Shown in pieces: positions 31,685 through 40,273 of a DNA stretch of 64,000 bases. The notes beneath the pieces are model-generated. The model was given only the letters and a program-made list of their open reading frames with translations. It did no database searches and had not been told where the DNA came from. This stretch comes from Streptomyces lydicus. GTDB taxonomy: Bacteria; Actinomycetota; Actinomycetes; Streptomycetales; Streptomycetaceae. The stretch covers positions 231,091 through 295,090 of the forward strand of contig NZ_JNZA01000003.1 of NCBI RefSeq assembly GCF_000717345.1, given 5' to 3'. Position 1 is the stretch's first letter, and every line of letters starts with the position of its first letter. The position numbers were made by a program, and so were the translations under genes.

Positions 31685-33796
31685 CTACTGGGGAGCCTGA
31701 ATGGTTCCCGGCGCCGCCCCGTCGCCTCCGCCCGGCCCTCTCGACAGCGCCTCGGCGAGGTCGTCGAGGGCGTCCAGCAGCAGATCAGCGGCGCGCGGCG
31801 CGACGCCCTCGCTCCCGGCCTCGGCGTCCCACCGCTCCCACACGGTACGCAGCGCGCCCCAGTCCAGTGTGCCGCGCTCCCGCACGGCCCGTGCGGCGCG
31901 CTCCAGGGAGGGGCCCAGCTCGGCGGCGAACGCGGCGGCGCCGGGCGACGGTTCGGCGTCCTTGTCGGGGAGGTGGGCCTCCAGGATCATCGTGACCCGG
32001 CCCATCGTGGCGAGCGCGGCGCCGGCGGCCTTCGCCGAGCCGGCCGACAGGCCACGGTGCCGCACGGGTTCCTTCTCCGCCCTGGCCTCGGTCTTCTCCC
32101 AGGCCGCCCGGGCGGCGCGGGCGTCCAGCAGCGCCTCGCGGACCTGCCGGGGGCGGCCCTCGGCGGGGCGGGCGTGGCGCCCGTAGACGGCCATCGCGTA
32201 GCGCCCGTTGGCCTCCAGCCACTCGGCGAGGCGGTCGCGCAGCCGGGGCGTCTCCCAGGCGGGGAACAGCGCGTACGACAGCAGCGCGAGCAGCCCCCCG
32301 ACGAGGGTGAGCACCACGCGCTCCTCGACGGTCTGCTCCCAGCCCTCGCCGGCGATGCCGAGGAGGAAGACGACATAGGCGGCCACACAGGCCGAGGTCA
32401 CCGAGAAACCGGTGCGCATCAGCAGGTACATCAGCCAGACGCAGACCACGGCGAGCGCGGCGCTCAGATACTCGCCGGGGTGCACCAGGGCCATCAGTGC
32501 GCCGCCGATGGTGACGCCGACGAGGGTGCCGCTGAAACGGGCCACACCGCGCGCGTACGTCTGGGCGAAGTCGGGGCGCATCACCATGACGGAGGCGAGC
32601 GGCGCCCAGTAGCCGTGGCCGAACGGCAGCGCGGTGCCCAGCAGATAGCCGGCCGCGGCCACCGCGGCCACCCGCAGGGCGTGCCGGAAGATGTGCGAGG
32701 ACCACCGGGCCTCGCGGTGCAGCGCCCGCAGCGCGACCGGTACGAGCCGGGGGACGCTGGGCCGCAGCAGATGGCCGCGCTCGGCCTCGGTGGTGGGGCG
32801 GGTGGACCGGACCGGCTCGTCGGTGAGCTCGACGGCGTCGACGAGCAGGGAGATCAGCCGGTAGGCGGAGCGGCGGGCGGCGCCCGTCAGCATCGGCCCG
32901 GTCGCGGGCACTTCGAGGGTGGCCATCGCCTCCGGTGACAGCCGTACCGGCTTGGCGTGCCGTACGGCGTGCGCGACGGCGTCGAGGACGGTGGCCGCGG
33001 CGGCCAGCAGGTCGCGGGCCCGGTCGCGTTCGGGGCCCTCCAGGGGCGCGCCGACGACCGGGTCGGCGAGCGAGGCGAGGACCGGGCGGAGCCGTTCGGC
33101 CACCCCGCGCGGGCCGTGCAGCTGGGCCGGGCGGCGCCTGGCCTGACGGGCGGTCACGGTGGAGGCGAGCCGGGCGTCCATCAGGGGCGCGGGGTCGAAC
33201 GGGGCGACCGGGTCCTGCCGCAGCCGCCGGGCGTAGTCGGCCTCCGCGGCCAGCGCGTCGGCCAGTGCGTCGCGCTGGATGCCCCAGGGGCGGACCGGGA
33301 AGACGACGATGAGGGTGGCCTGGACGACGCCGCCGAAGAAGATCAGCGCGGCGTGCTGCAACGCGCCCAGGACGGACGTCGGCAGGGTGACGGTGACCAG
33401 CATGATCGCCACGGTCTGGGTGCCGGCCAGCCCGCAGACCGGGCCGATCGCCCAGGCCATCCCCGACAGGAACGTCCAGCCGGCGAGCAGCACCACGAAC
33501 GTGGCGGTGTGCGCGGCCGCCAGGTAACCGAGGAAGGTGGAGACCGCCAGCGCGCCGGCCACGGCGAGCGCGAGGACCGGGCGCGGCCGCATACTGCGCT
33601 GGAAGGTGACGATGCCGGAGGAGAACGCGCCGAAGGCCGAGGAGACCGCGAGGACCGGATCGCCGCGCCACAGGCACAGGCCGATGACGATGGCGACACC
33701 GGCCGAGCCGCGGACCGCGATCAGCGGGGTGAGCTTGGCCCGCTCGATCGTCAGCCCGGAGCGGGCGGCTTCCCTCAGCGCACGCGACCAGCTCAT
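31685..33796 (-). CDS. FUSC-family integral membrane protein
   Basis: 703 residues in two halves, each with about six hydrophobic segments and a following soluble region, the layout of FUSC/aromatic-acid-exporter proteins. The GYWAPLASVMVMRPDFAQTYARGVARFSGTLVG stretch (about residues 395-430, second half) is a family hallmark. The C-terminal 170 residues are cytoplasmic and Ala/Arg-rich. Probably an efflux transporter; substrate unknown. The ATG at 33796 starts at MSWSRALREAARSGL, just before the first membrane segment. Confidence 0.85.
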   Translation of the reverse strand: MSWSRALREAARSGLTIERAKLTPLIAVRGSAGVAIVIGLCLWRGDPVLAVSSAFGAFSSGIVTFQRSMRPRPVLALAVAGALAVSTFLGYLAAAHTATFVVLLAGWTFLSGMAWAIGPVCGLAGTQTVAIMLVTVTLPTSVLGALQHAALIFFGGVVQATLIVVFPVRPWGIQRDALADALAAEADYARRLRQDPVAPFDPAPLMDARLASTVTARQARRRPAQLHGPRGVAERLRPVLASLADPVVGAPLEGPERDRARDLLAAAATVLDAVAHAVRHAKPVRLSPEAMATLEVPATGPMLTGAARRSAYRLISLLVDAVELTDEPVRSTRPTTEAERGHLLRPSVPRLVPVALRALHREARWSSHIFRHALRVAAVAAAGYLLGTALPFGHGYWAPLASVMVMRPDFAQTYARGVARFSGTLVGVTIGGALMALVHPGEYLSAALAVVCVWLMYLLMRTGFSVTSACVAAYVVFLLGIAGEGWEQTVEERVVLTLVGGLLALLSYALFPAWETPRLRDRLAEWLEANGRYAMAVYGRHARPAEGRPRQVREALLDARAARAAWEKTEARAEKEPVRHRGLSAGSAKAAGAALATMGRVTMILEAHLPDKDAEPSPGAAAFAAELGPSLERAARAVRERGTLDWGALRTVWERWDAEAGSEGVAPRAADLLLDALDDLAEALSRGPGGGDGAAPGTIQAPQ

Positions 33797-34083
33797 GGCC
33801 GCAGGATACGGTCCACGGGCGCGGGTTCCGGGAGGCCCGGGCGCGGTGCGCTCCCCCGGCCCACTCCCCCACGCGCCGGGAAAATCCTGGTAAACCCGGC
33901 TTCCGGCGTACGTAAAACACCGCAGGTCACCAAGGGGAAGGCCGGATTCCGGGCGAGGGTGCGAGCAAGCCGACACCCCGGAAGGGAAACCCGCGCCCGC
34001 CCAGGCGCCCTCTTTCCGTGCGGCCGGGAGCACTCCCGGCCGGCCGGGACGGCTCCCGGCAGGTTCGGCAAGGAGAAGGCCCC

Positions 34084-35106
34084 GTGCGCACAGCCCTGTT
34101 CCGTCCGGTGATCGCGATGATCACCCTCACCGTTCTCGCCGCCACGGCCGGCTGCGGCACGCATGCGACCCCGCCCTCCCCCGTACGCTTCGCCGGCGGC
34201 CCCAAGACCAGCGCCGCGCTGCACACCACACCACCGGGCAAGCGCTCGCTGGTGCAGTGGCCCACCCGGCCGATCACCTTCACCGAGGAGAGCCGGGTCG
34301 GCGGGGCCGGGCAGAACACCCCGATCGGCGTGACCACCCTGCACGGCCCCAAGTCGGGCTTCACCGGGAAGGTGTGGGTGTGGGCACCGCCGGAGTACTA
34401 CGAGAAGCGCAACGCGAACAAGGGCTTCCCGGTGATGGAGGCGCTGCCCGGCGCCTACGGCTACCCCGTCAACTACTGGATCGGCTCCGACCTCAAGCTG
34501 GAGGAGAGCCTCGCGCAGTGGTCGAAGGACGGCACCAGCCTGCCGTTCATCGTGGTCATGCCGGTGCTCAACCCCAACGACAAGCAGTACTACGACGGCA
34601 GCGACATACCCGGCCAGCCGAAGATCGGCACCTGGCTCAGCCAGGACGTGCCCGACCTCGTGCGGCAGAACTTCCGCACCCTCAGGACCCGCGACGCCTG
34701 GGCCATCATGGGCTCCTCCTCGGGCGGCTTCGCGGCCCTGAAGAACGTCCTGCAGAACCCGCGCACCTTCAAGATGGCGATCCCCAACGGGCCGGACATC
34801 GTGCCCGACTCCCCGCTGTGGAACGGCCACGCCAAGGAAGAGCGCGAGAACAACCCCGAGGTGCTCGCCCGCCGGCTGATCGCGCGCGGCGGCCCGGAGG
34901 TCTACGTCGCCTTCCAGGACGGCTCCCGGGAGTACACCGTGCTGCCGAAGGTCCGGAAGTTCATCGCGCAGTACGGGCACGGGCCGGTGCGCACCCGGCT
35001 GCAGATCGTGCCGGGCGGCACGCACAGCGCGGCGACCTATGTGAAGGGCCTGGGCGAGGGCACGATGCGCTGGGTCAGCGCCCACATGCAGGGACCGGCC
35101 GCCTGA
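34084..35106 (+). CDS. Secreted (lipoprotein) esterase, antigen-85/esterase-D fold
   Basis: 340 residues. A signal peptide ends in a lipobox-like AATAGC with Cys24. The alpha/beta-hydrolase nucleophile Ser is in MGSSSGGFAAL, preceded by oxyanion sequence EALPGAYG and followed by His in GGTHSAATY. The family includes mycolyltransferases and feruloyl/S-formylglutathione esterases; the substrate here is unknown. GTG at 34084 follows AAGGAGAAGG. Confidence 0.85.
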   Translation: MRTALFRPVIAMITLTVLAATAGCGTHATPPSPVRFAGGPKTSAALHTTPPGKRSLVQWPTRPITFTEESRVGGAGQNTPIGVTTLHGPKSGFTGKVWVWAPPEYYEKRNANKGFPVMEALPGAYGYPVNYWIGSDLKLEESLAQWSKDGTSLPFIVVMPVLNPNDKQYYDGSDIPGQPKIGTWLSQDVPDLVRQNFRTLRTRDAWAIMGSSSGGFAALKNVLQNPRTFKMAIPNGPDIVPDSPLWNGHAKEERENNPEVLARRLIARGGPEVYVAFQDGSREYTVLPKVRKFIAQYGHGPVRTRLQIVPGGTHSAATYVKGLGEGTMRWVSAHMQGPAA

Positions 35107-35143
35107 TCCCGGCGGCCGGCCCGGGGACGCACCGGCGGGCGGC

Positions 35144-35614
35144 TCACCAGCCGCAGTCGACGTCCTGGAGCTCGATCGGGCGCGAGTCCAGGCCCACGTA
35201 GGCGGTGAAACTGCCGGTGCTCCCGCCGTCCCAGTAGGTGGTGACCGTCGCCCAGCCGACACCGGCGGACTGGGCGGTGGTCACCTTCCCCACGGTGATC
35301 TTCCGCGGGGTGTTCTGCGCGCACAGCAGCAGGTCGTAATCCGGGGTGTGCGCGGCGCGGTCCTTGAGGTAGTCGGAGACCTGGTGCTCGCGGGACCAGG
35401 GGCTGGGGCCGTGCTGGCCGTAGAAGCCGGTCAGGAAGCGGTGGATCTCGACGGCGGTGTGCCGGCCGTTCGGGTCGGAGCGGACGGCGCCGGCGGCCGG
35501 CGCGGTCCGCGGCTGGACGGCGGCGGCCGGGCCCGCGGCGGCGAGCGCCAGACCGAGCGCGGCGGCTCCGGCGGTGACAGCGGCAGCGGTTTTACGCGAA
35601 GTGGTACGGAGCAT
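35144..35614 (-). CDS. Secreted protein of unknown function
   Basis: 156 residues. A Sec/Tat-type signal (RKTAAAVTAGAAALGLALAAAGPAAA) precedes a small domain containing HTAVEIHRFLTGFYGQHGP and a C-terminal Cys (DVDCGW) that can pair with Cys in LLLCAQN. The fold looks like an NTF2/DUF3828-type secreted domain, but this is uncertain. It is convergent with the esterase gene (37-bp gap). Confidence 0.75.
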   Translation of the reverse strand: MLRTTSRKTAAAVTAGAAALGLALAAAGPAAAVQPRTAPAAGAVRSDPNGRHTAVEIHRFLTGFYGQHGPSPWSREHQVSDYLKDRAAHTPDYDLLLCAQNTPRKITVGKVTTAQSAGVGWATVTTYWDGGSTGSFTAYVGLDSRPIELQDVDCGW

Positions 35615-35726
35615 GAGATGTCCTCAACTTCGGTTATGTGAAGGCTGTGCTGCTGTAGACACCCGGCCGGGCCGATTGGTTGCGGCCACCGCGGGGCCTC
35701 CGGGAGGGAACCTCAGCGGCCCGCCG

Positions 35727-36587
35727 TCACGACACCACGTCCTTGCGCGCGAACCCCCGGAACGCCAACGCCACCAGCACCAGCGCGTACGACACCGACA
35801 CCGCCGAGCCCTGGATCATCCCGGACCACTCCATCCGCGGCTGGAGGGCGTCCGCCCAGGAGTACTGCCAGTGCGCGGGCAGCACGTCCCGCCAGTCGCC
35901 GAGCGCGGTGACCTGGTCGAGGACGTTGCCGACGATGGTCAGCCCGACCGCGCCGCCGACCGCGCCGAGCGGCGCGTCGGTCACCGTCGACAGCCAGAAC
36001 GCGAGCGCCGCGGTGACCAGCTGGCTGACGAACAGATAGCCGACCACCACGGCCAGCCGCGGCACCGCCTCCCCCGCCGACAGCGCCCCGCCGGTGGGCA
36101 GTTGCAGCGCCCCCCAGCCGTACGCGGCCGACCCGACGGCCAGCGCGACCAGCGGCAGCAGCACCATCGCCGCGGCGCTGAACAGCAGCGCCACGGTCAG
36201 CTTGCTCAGCAGCAGCCGGGCCCTGGGCACCGGCGCCGCCAGCAGGTAGCGCAGCGAGGACCAGCTGGCCTCCGAGGCGACGGTGTCACCGCAGAACAGC
36301 GCCACCGGCACGACCAGCAGGAAACCCGCGGAGACAAACAGCGCGGTCGCGGCGAAGTTGGCACCGGACGCGGTGGCACTGTCCATCAGGGTGATCCGGC
36401 CGTTGCCGCGGCGGCTCGGGTCACCGCCGATCGCGAACGCCGCCACCAGCACGAACGGCAGCAGCGTCAGAACCGCCGCGACGACGAGGGTACGGCGGCG
36501 CTTCAGCTGCCGCCGGGCCTCCACCCGCAGCGGGAGGGTGCGGCGCGGCCGGTATCCGGGTGCCCGCGCGGTGCCGGTCACGCTCAT
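35727..36587 (-). CDS. ABC-2-type transporter permease
   Basis: 286 residues with six hydrophobic segments and the large extracytoplasmic loop between the first and second helices typical of ABC-2 permeases. The cytoplasmic N-terminus is basic (PRRTLPLRVEARRQLKRRRT). The ATG overlaps the stop of the fused hydrolase-ABC gene (ATGA), so the two are a transporter pair. Exported substrate unknown. Confidence 0.88.
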   Translation of the reverse strand: MSVTGTARAPGYRPRRTLPLRVEARRQLKRRRTLVVAAVLTLLPFVLVAAFAIGGDPSRRGNGRITLMDSATASGANFAATALFVSAGFLLVVPVALFCGDTVASEASWSSLRYLLAAPVPRARLLLSKLTVALLFSAAAMVLLPLVALAVGSAAYGWGALQLPTGGALSAGEAVPRLAVVVGYLFVSQLVTAALAFWLSTVTDAPLGAVGGAVGLTIVGNVLDQVTALGDWRDVLPAHWQYSWADALQPRMEWSGMIQGSAVSVSYALVLVALAFRGFARKDVVS

Positions 36588-39298
36588 CGTGCGTCTCCTC
36601 CGATCAGAGTGAGGAAGGCGTCCTCCAGGCGTCGGTGCGGACCGATCCGGTCCACCTCGATCTCCAGACGGAGGAGTTCGGTCAACAGCTGGGTCGTGGT
36701 GAGGCCGTCCGGCCGTACCTGCAGGCCGCCGTCGGCGCGCACCGCCGAGGCCACCCCCGGCAGCGCGGCCACCTTCTCCACCACGGCGTCGGTGAGCGGC
36801 CCCGCGACCCCGACCAGCAGGGTGTCGCCGGAACCGGTGATCTCCGCGACCGGCCCGGCCTGCACGAGCCGGCCCCGGTCCATGACCACCAGATGCGTAC
36901 AGCTCTGCTCGACCTCGGACAGCAGATGGCTGGAGACGATGACGGTGCGCCCGGCGGCCGCGTAACGGATCATCACGTCCCGCATCTCCCGGATCTGCGG
37001 CGGGTCCAGCCCGTTCGTCGGCTCGTCCAGGATCAGCAGGTCCGGCAGCCCGAGCATGGCCTGCGCGAGGGCGAGCCGCTGCCGCATGCCCTGCGAGTAG
37101 GTCCGCACCGCGCGCTGCAACGCGTCGCCGAGACCGGCGATCTCCAGTGCCTCGTCGAGGTGCGCGTCGTCGGCCGGCCGGCCGGTGGCCTGCCAGTACA
37201 GGTCGAGGTTGGCCCGGCCGGACAGGTGCGGCAGGAAACCGGCGCCCTCGACGAACGCACCGACCCTCGACAGCACCGGCGCGCCCGGCCGGATCGCCTG
37301 CCCGAAGATCCGCACCTCGCCCTCGTCCGGCGTGATCAGCCCCATCAGCATCCGCAGCGTGGTCGTCTTGCCCGCCCCGTTGGGCCCGAGCAGACCGAGC
37401 ACCTGCCCCTTCTCCACACGGAACGACACCTCCCGCACCGCGTACCGGTCCGCCGACCCGGCGTAGCGCTTGCTCAGACCGCTGATCTGCAGCGGCACCT
37501 CGGCAAGCGCCGGATCCGGGGCCGGTGCCGCGGCCCGGCGGCGGGCGGTGAGCAGCAGCAGCGCCGCGACCACGGCCGCCGCGGCCGGCAGCGCCCAGGT
37601 CCAGGCGGGCAGCGGGGCGGCCGCGCTGCGCACCTGGGGCGCGGTGGGCACGCTCAGGGCGCCGCCCTGCAGGGAGACGGTGTAGGTGGTCGGCTCGGCC
37701 GGTGAGGCGTAGCCGAGGTCGGTGGCGGAGAGCACCAGCCGCAGCCGGTGCCCGGCCGCGAAGTCGTGGTCGACGGCGGGCAGCCGCAGCGTGACGGTCC
37801 GGCCGTCGTGAGCGCCCTCGACGCGGTACGGCGTGACCAGCTGGGAGGGCAGCACCTGGCGGCGGCCGTCCGGGGCGACGTCGTAGAGCTTGGCGAAGAA
37901 CACCGCGTCCCGCGCACCGGACCGCACCCGCACGGTGGCGCTCGGGCTGCCGGTCAGATGCACCGACGAGGCCAGCGGCGCCGACTCGAAGCGGGCGAAC
38001 TGGCCGGGGAAGTCCAGCGACAGCCCGCCGGCACCCAGCGAGGCGAAGTTGCCCAGCGCACCGACGCCCGGCACCGCGGAGATCGCGGGCGGCCCGGCAC
38101 CGGCCGGGTTGCTGAAGGTCTGGGTGCGCCCGGCCAGCCGTACCCGGCGCGGATCGCCGTCCAGACCGGTGTACCGGTCCGCGCTCGCGCCGCTCAGCCG
38201 CACCGCGCCGTCGGTGGAGTCCAGTCCCCCACTGCGGCTGACCCGGAACGCGGGCCCGGTGTCGGCGCCCTCGTCCCCCTTGAGGTAGCGGTCGAACCAC
38301 GCCTTCGTACGGGCCTGGAGGCGGGCCGTCTCCCGATCGCCGCCGTCGTGCCCGCCCGCGATCCAGTCCACGTCGACGGGCGCCCCGTTCCTGCGGACCG
38401 CCTTCTGTATCGCGTCGGCGTTCTCCAGGGGGAACAGCGAGTCCGTCTGCCCCTGCATGATCAGGGTCGGCACCTTGATGCGGTCGCCGACGGCGGACGG
38501 GCTGCGCTCCGCCAGCATCCGCCGGGCCGCCGCGTCCGGCCGGCCGCTGACCGCGACCCGCTCGTACATCCGGCACAGCGCGGGCTCGAACTTGCCGCAG
38601 CCGCCGGAGCCGGCCGGCGCACGGGCCGCGCCGGTGGGGGCGCCGGCCGAGCCGGTGGTGAAGAAGATCCCCGCCCACAGCTTCTTGAACACGCCGTGCG
38701 GGAAGAGCGCGTCGGCGAGGTTCCAGTAGGTGATCTGCGGGGCGATGGCGTCGACGCGCCGGTCGTACCCGGCCGCCAGCAGCGAGATCGCGCCGCCGTA
38801 CGAGGCGCCGGCCACCCCGACCCGGGGGTCGCCGGGCTTGTCGAGCTGCACCTCGGGGCGCCTGGCGAGCCAGTCGATCAGCCGCCTGACGTCGGCGACC
38901 TCACCCTTCGGGTCGTTCAGCCCGATCTTGCCGGTGGACCTGCCGAACCCGCGGGCCGACCAGGTCAGCACGGCGTACCCGCTGCGGGCCAACTCCTCGG
39001 CCTGGCCCCGGAGGTCGGCCTTGCTGCCACCGAAGCCGTGCCCCAGCAGCACGGCGGGCCGCCGCCCACCGGAGCCCTGCCCCGCGGTGAAGAAGGACGT
39101 GTCGATCCGTACCTTCGTCGCGGCGCCAGGCGCCTCCGGCAGGCTCAGCAGCCGGTCCTCCCGGTGTACGGCGGGCGCCGCGTCCGAGGAGGCGGCCGCC
39201 CAGGTGCCGCCCCCTATCAGTACGGCCAGCGCGCCCGCGGCGGCGTACAGACGCCGGCCGCGCATCCGTCCGCGCAGTCTGAGACTCCGGAGATCCAT
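36584..39298 (-). CDS. S15-type hydrolase fused to an ABC transporter ATPase
   Basis: 904 residues in three parts. An N-terminal membrane/signal helix (residues 10-28) leads to an extracytoplasmic alpha/beta hydrolase of the CocE/X-Pro dipeptidyl-peptidase (S15) family with nucleophile GASYGG (about 160) and His in GGHDGGDRE, plus its C-terminal jelly-roll domain. A transmembrane helix lies near 570-590. Then follows a complete ABC ATPase: Walker A GPNGAGKTTT (about 636-645), signature YSQGMRQRLALAQ (about 728-740), Walker B LLILDEP (about 750-756). One chain thus carries a secreted hydrolase and its cytoplasmic motor. The coupled permease gene follows. Confidence 0.88.
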   Translation of the reverse strand: MDLRSLRLRGRMRGRRLYAAAGALAVLIGGGTWAAASSDAAPAVHREDRLLSLPEAPGAATKVRIDTSFFTAGQGSGGRRPAVLLGHGFGGSKADLRGQAEELARSGYAVLTWSARGFGRSTGKIGLNDPKGEVADVRRLIDWLARRPEVQLDKPGDPRVGVAGASYGGAISLLAAGYDRRVDAIAPQITYWNLADALFPHGVFKKLWAGIFFTTGSAGAPTGAARAPAGSGGCGKFEPALCRMYERVAVSGRPDAAARRMLAERSPSAVGDRIKVPTLIMQGQTDSLFPLENADAIQKAVRRNGAPVDVDWIAGGHDGGDRETARLQARTKAWFDRYLKGDEGADTGPAFRVSRSGGLDSTDGAVRLSGASADRYTGLDGDPRRVRLAGRTQTFSNPAGAGPPAISAVPGVGALGNFASLGAGGLSLDFPGQFARFESAPLASSVHLTGSPSATVRVRSGARDAVFFAKLYDVAPDGRRQVLPSQLVTPYRVEGAHDGRTVTLRLPAVDHDFAAGHRLRLVLSATDLGYASPAEPTTYTVSLQGGALSVPTAPQVRSAAAPLPAWTWALPAAAAVVAALLLLTARRRAAAPAPDPALAEVPLQISGLSKRYAGSADRYAVREVSFRVEKGQVLGLLGPNGAGKTTTLRMLMGLITPDEGEVRIFGQAIRPGAPVLSRVGAFVEGAGFLPHLSGRANLDLYWQATGRPADDAHLDEALEIAGLGDALQRAVRTYSQGMRQRLALAQAMLGLPDLLILDEPTNGLDPPQIREMRDVMIRYAAAGRTVIVSSHLLSEVEQSCTHLVVMDRGRLVQAGPVAEITGSGDTLLVGVAGPLTDAVVEKVAALPGVASAVRADGGLQVRPDGLTTTQLLTELLRLEIEVDRIGPHRRLEDAFLTLIGGDAR

Positions 39299-39376
39299 AC
39301 CGGAATCCTAGGGACGGCCGCCCGCCGGCACCCCGTCCCCCCGGGGGAACCCGGGCGTCTCCCCCGGGAGTAGGGT

Positions 39377-39416
39377 CCGCCCTTCCCGTACCACGAACGC
39401 GGTACGGGAAGGGCGG
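39377..39416. terminator. Strong hairpin between GNAT and hydrolase-ABC genes
   Basis: A perfect 16-bp inverted repeat (39377-39392 with 39401-39416) with an 8-nt loop begins 7 bp after the GNAT stop on the minus strand. It is the likely terminator of the acetyltransferase gene. Confidence 0.8.
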
Positions 39417-39422
39417 CCGCGG

Positions 39423-40013
39423 CTATCCGGTGGGCGCCGTCGCGCGGAACCGCACGAGCCCGTCACGGCCGGCGCAGCGCTCCAGCCCGGCCTTCTCCAG
39501 GACCCGGCAGGAGGCGGGGTTGGCCGGCTCGACGTCCGCGTACACGGTGTGCACGCCCGGCGCGGCCAGCGCGAACGCCACCAGGGCGCGGGCCGCCTCG
39601 GGCGCGTAGCCACGGCCGCGCCGGGACGGTACGACGCCGTAGCCGAACTCCACGCTGCCGTCGTCCGACGGCGGGAACAGTCCGATGCCGCCGACCACCA
39701 GGCCGCTCGCCCGCTCGATGATCTGCCGCTGGCCGTAGGTGCCGCGGGCCTCCGGGTGCCCGGCGGTGAACCCGGCGATGACGCGGTCGCCGTCGTCGGG
39801 GTAGTCGGCCGCCCAGTGCGGCTGCCGCAGCCCGCCGAGGACGGCGGCCAGCTCACTGCCGGACCACGGCCGCAGCACCAGCCGCGCGGTCAGCAGATCC
39901 GCGCCACCCGTGGAGCGGGCGGAGGCGGCGGCGTCAGCGGAAGCGGTGGGAGCGGGAGAAAGGGGGGAAGACGGATCCGATGCGGCGGAATCCGGGGAAA
40001 GGTGAGAAGTCAC
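39423..40013 (-). CDS. GNAT-family N-acetyltransferase
   Basis: 196 residues. A disordered Ser/Ala/Pro N-terminus (about 38 residues) precedes a RimJ/RimL-like GNAT domain: LLTARLVLRPW, GGIGLF, EFGYGVVPSRRGRGYAPEAARAL (acetyl-CoA pyrophosphate loop RRGRGY) and NPASCRVLEKAGL. Substrate unknown. A short leader ORF lies 70 bp upstream. Confidence 0.85.
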   Translation of the reverse strand: MTSHLSPDSAASDPSSPLSPAPTASADAAASARSTGGADLLTARLVLRPWSGSELAAVLGGLRQPHWAADYPDDGDRVIAGFTAGHPEARGTYGQRQIIERASGLVVGGIGLFPPSDDGSVEFGYGVVPSRRGRGYAPEAARALVAFALAAPGVHTVYADVEPANPASCRVLEKAGLERCAGRDGLVRFRATAPTG

Positions 40014-40079
40014 GTATCACTCCTGGTCGTTCTGCGACGACCGGGCAGCGCCCGGGGCCCGGACTGGTGGGCGTCCGGC

Positions 40080-40136
40080 TCAGGCGGCGACCCGGCCAAG
40101 GGCATGCTGATGAGGCGTCTGGCGGGCCATATTCAT
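40080..40136 (-). CDS. 18-codon leader-type ORF upstream of the GNAT gene
   Basis: The minus strand has GGGAGGTTG then ATG, giving MNMARQTPHQHALGRVAA and a TGA. The ribosome site is strong, and the HxxLGRVA ending resembles the short actinobacterial leader peptides annotated upstream of many amino-acid or sulphur genes (HVDLGRVA type). It may be an attenuator peptide for the GNAT gene 66 bp downstream. Confidence 0.4.
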   Translation of the reverse strand: MNMARQTPHQHALGRVAA

Positions 40137-40273
40137 CAACCTCCCTCGTCCCGTGGTGCGTGACCGCGCGCCGGTGCGGCGCCGCTGGAGAGTAACAACG
40201 GTGCGCGCACCGTGGCCAGTTGTTTTCCCGGGGCCGCCGCAGCGGCCTCCCTCCCCCCCCCCCGCGGGCCCGC

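Noticed and set aside
36588..38678. 983-codon minus-strand frame continuing upstream of the ABC permease
   Set aside because: Everything upstream of the permease ATG at 36587 is a shadow of the hydrolase-ABC gene in another frame.
40253..40263. Run of 11 C as a phase-variation tract
   Set aside because: It lies outside coding sequence, beyond the stop of the membrane protein gene, and has no promoter context. Length may also be a sequencing uncertainty.
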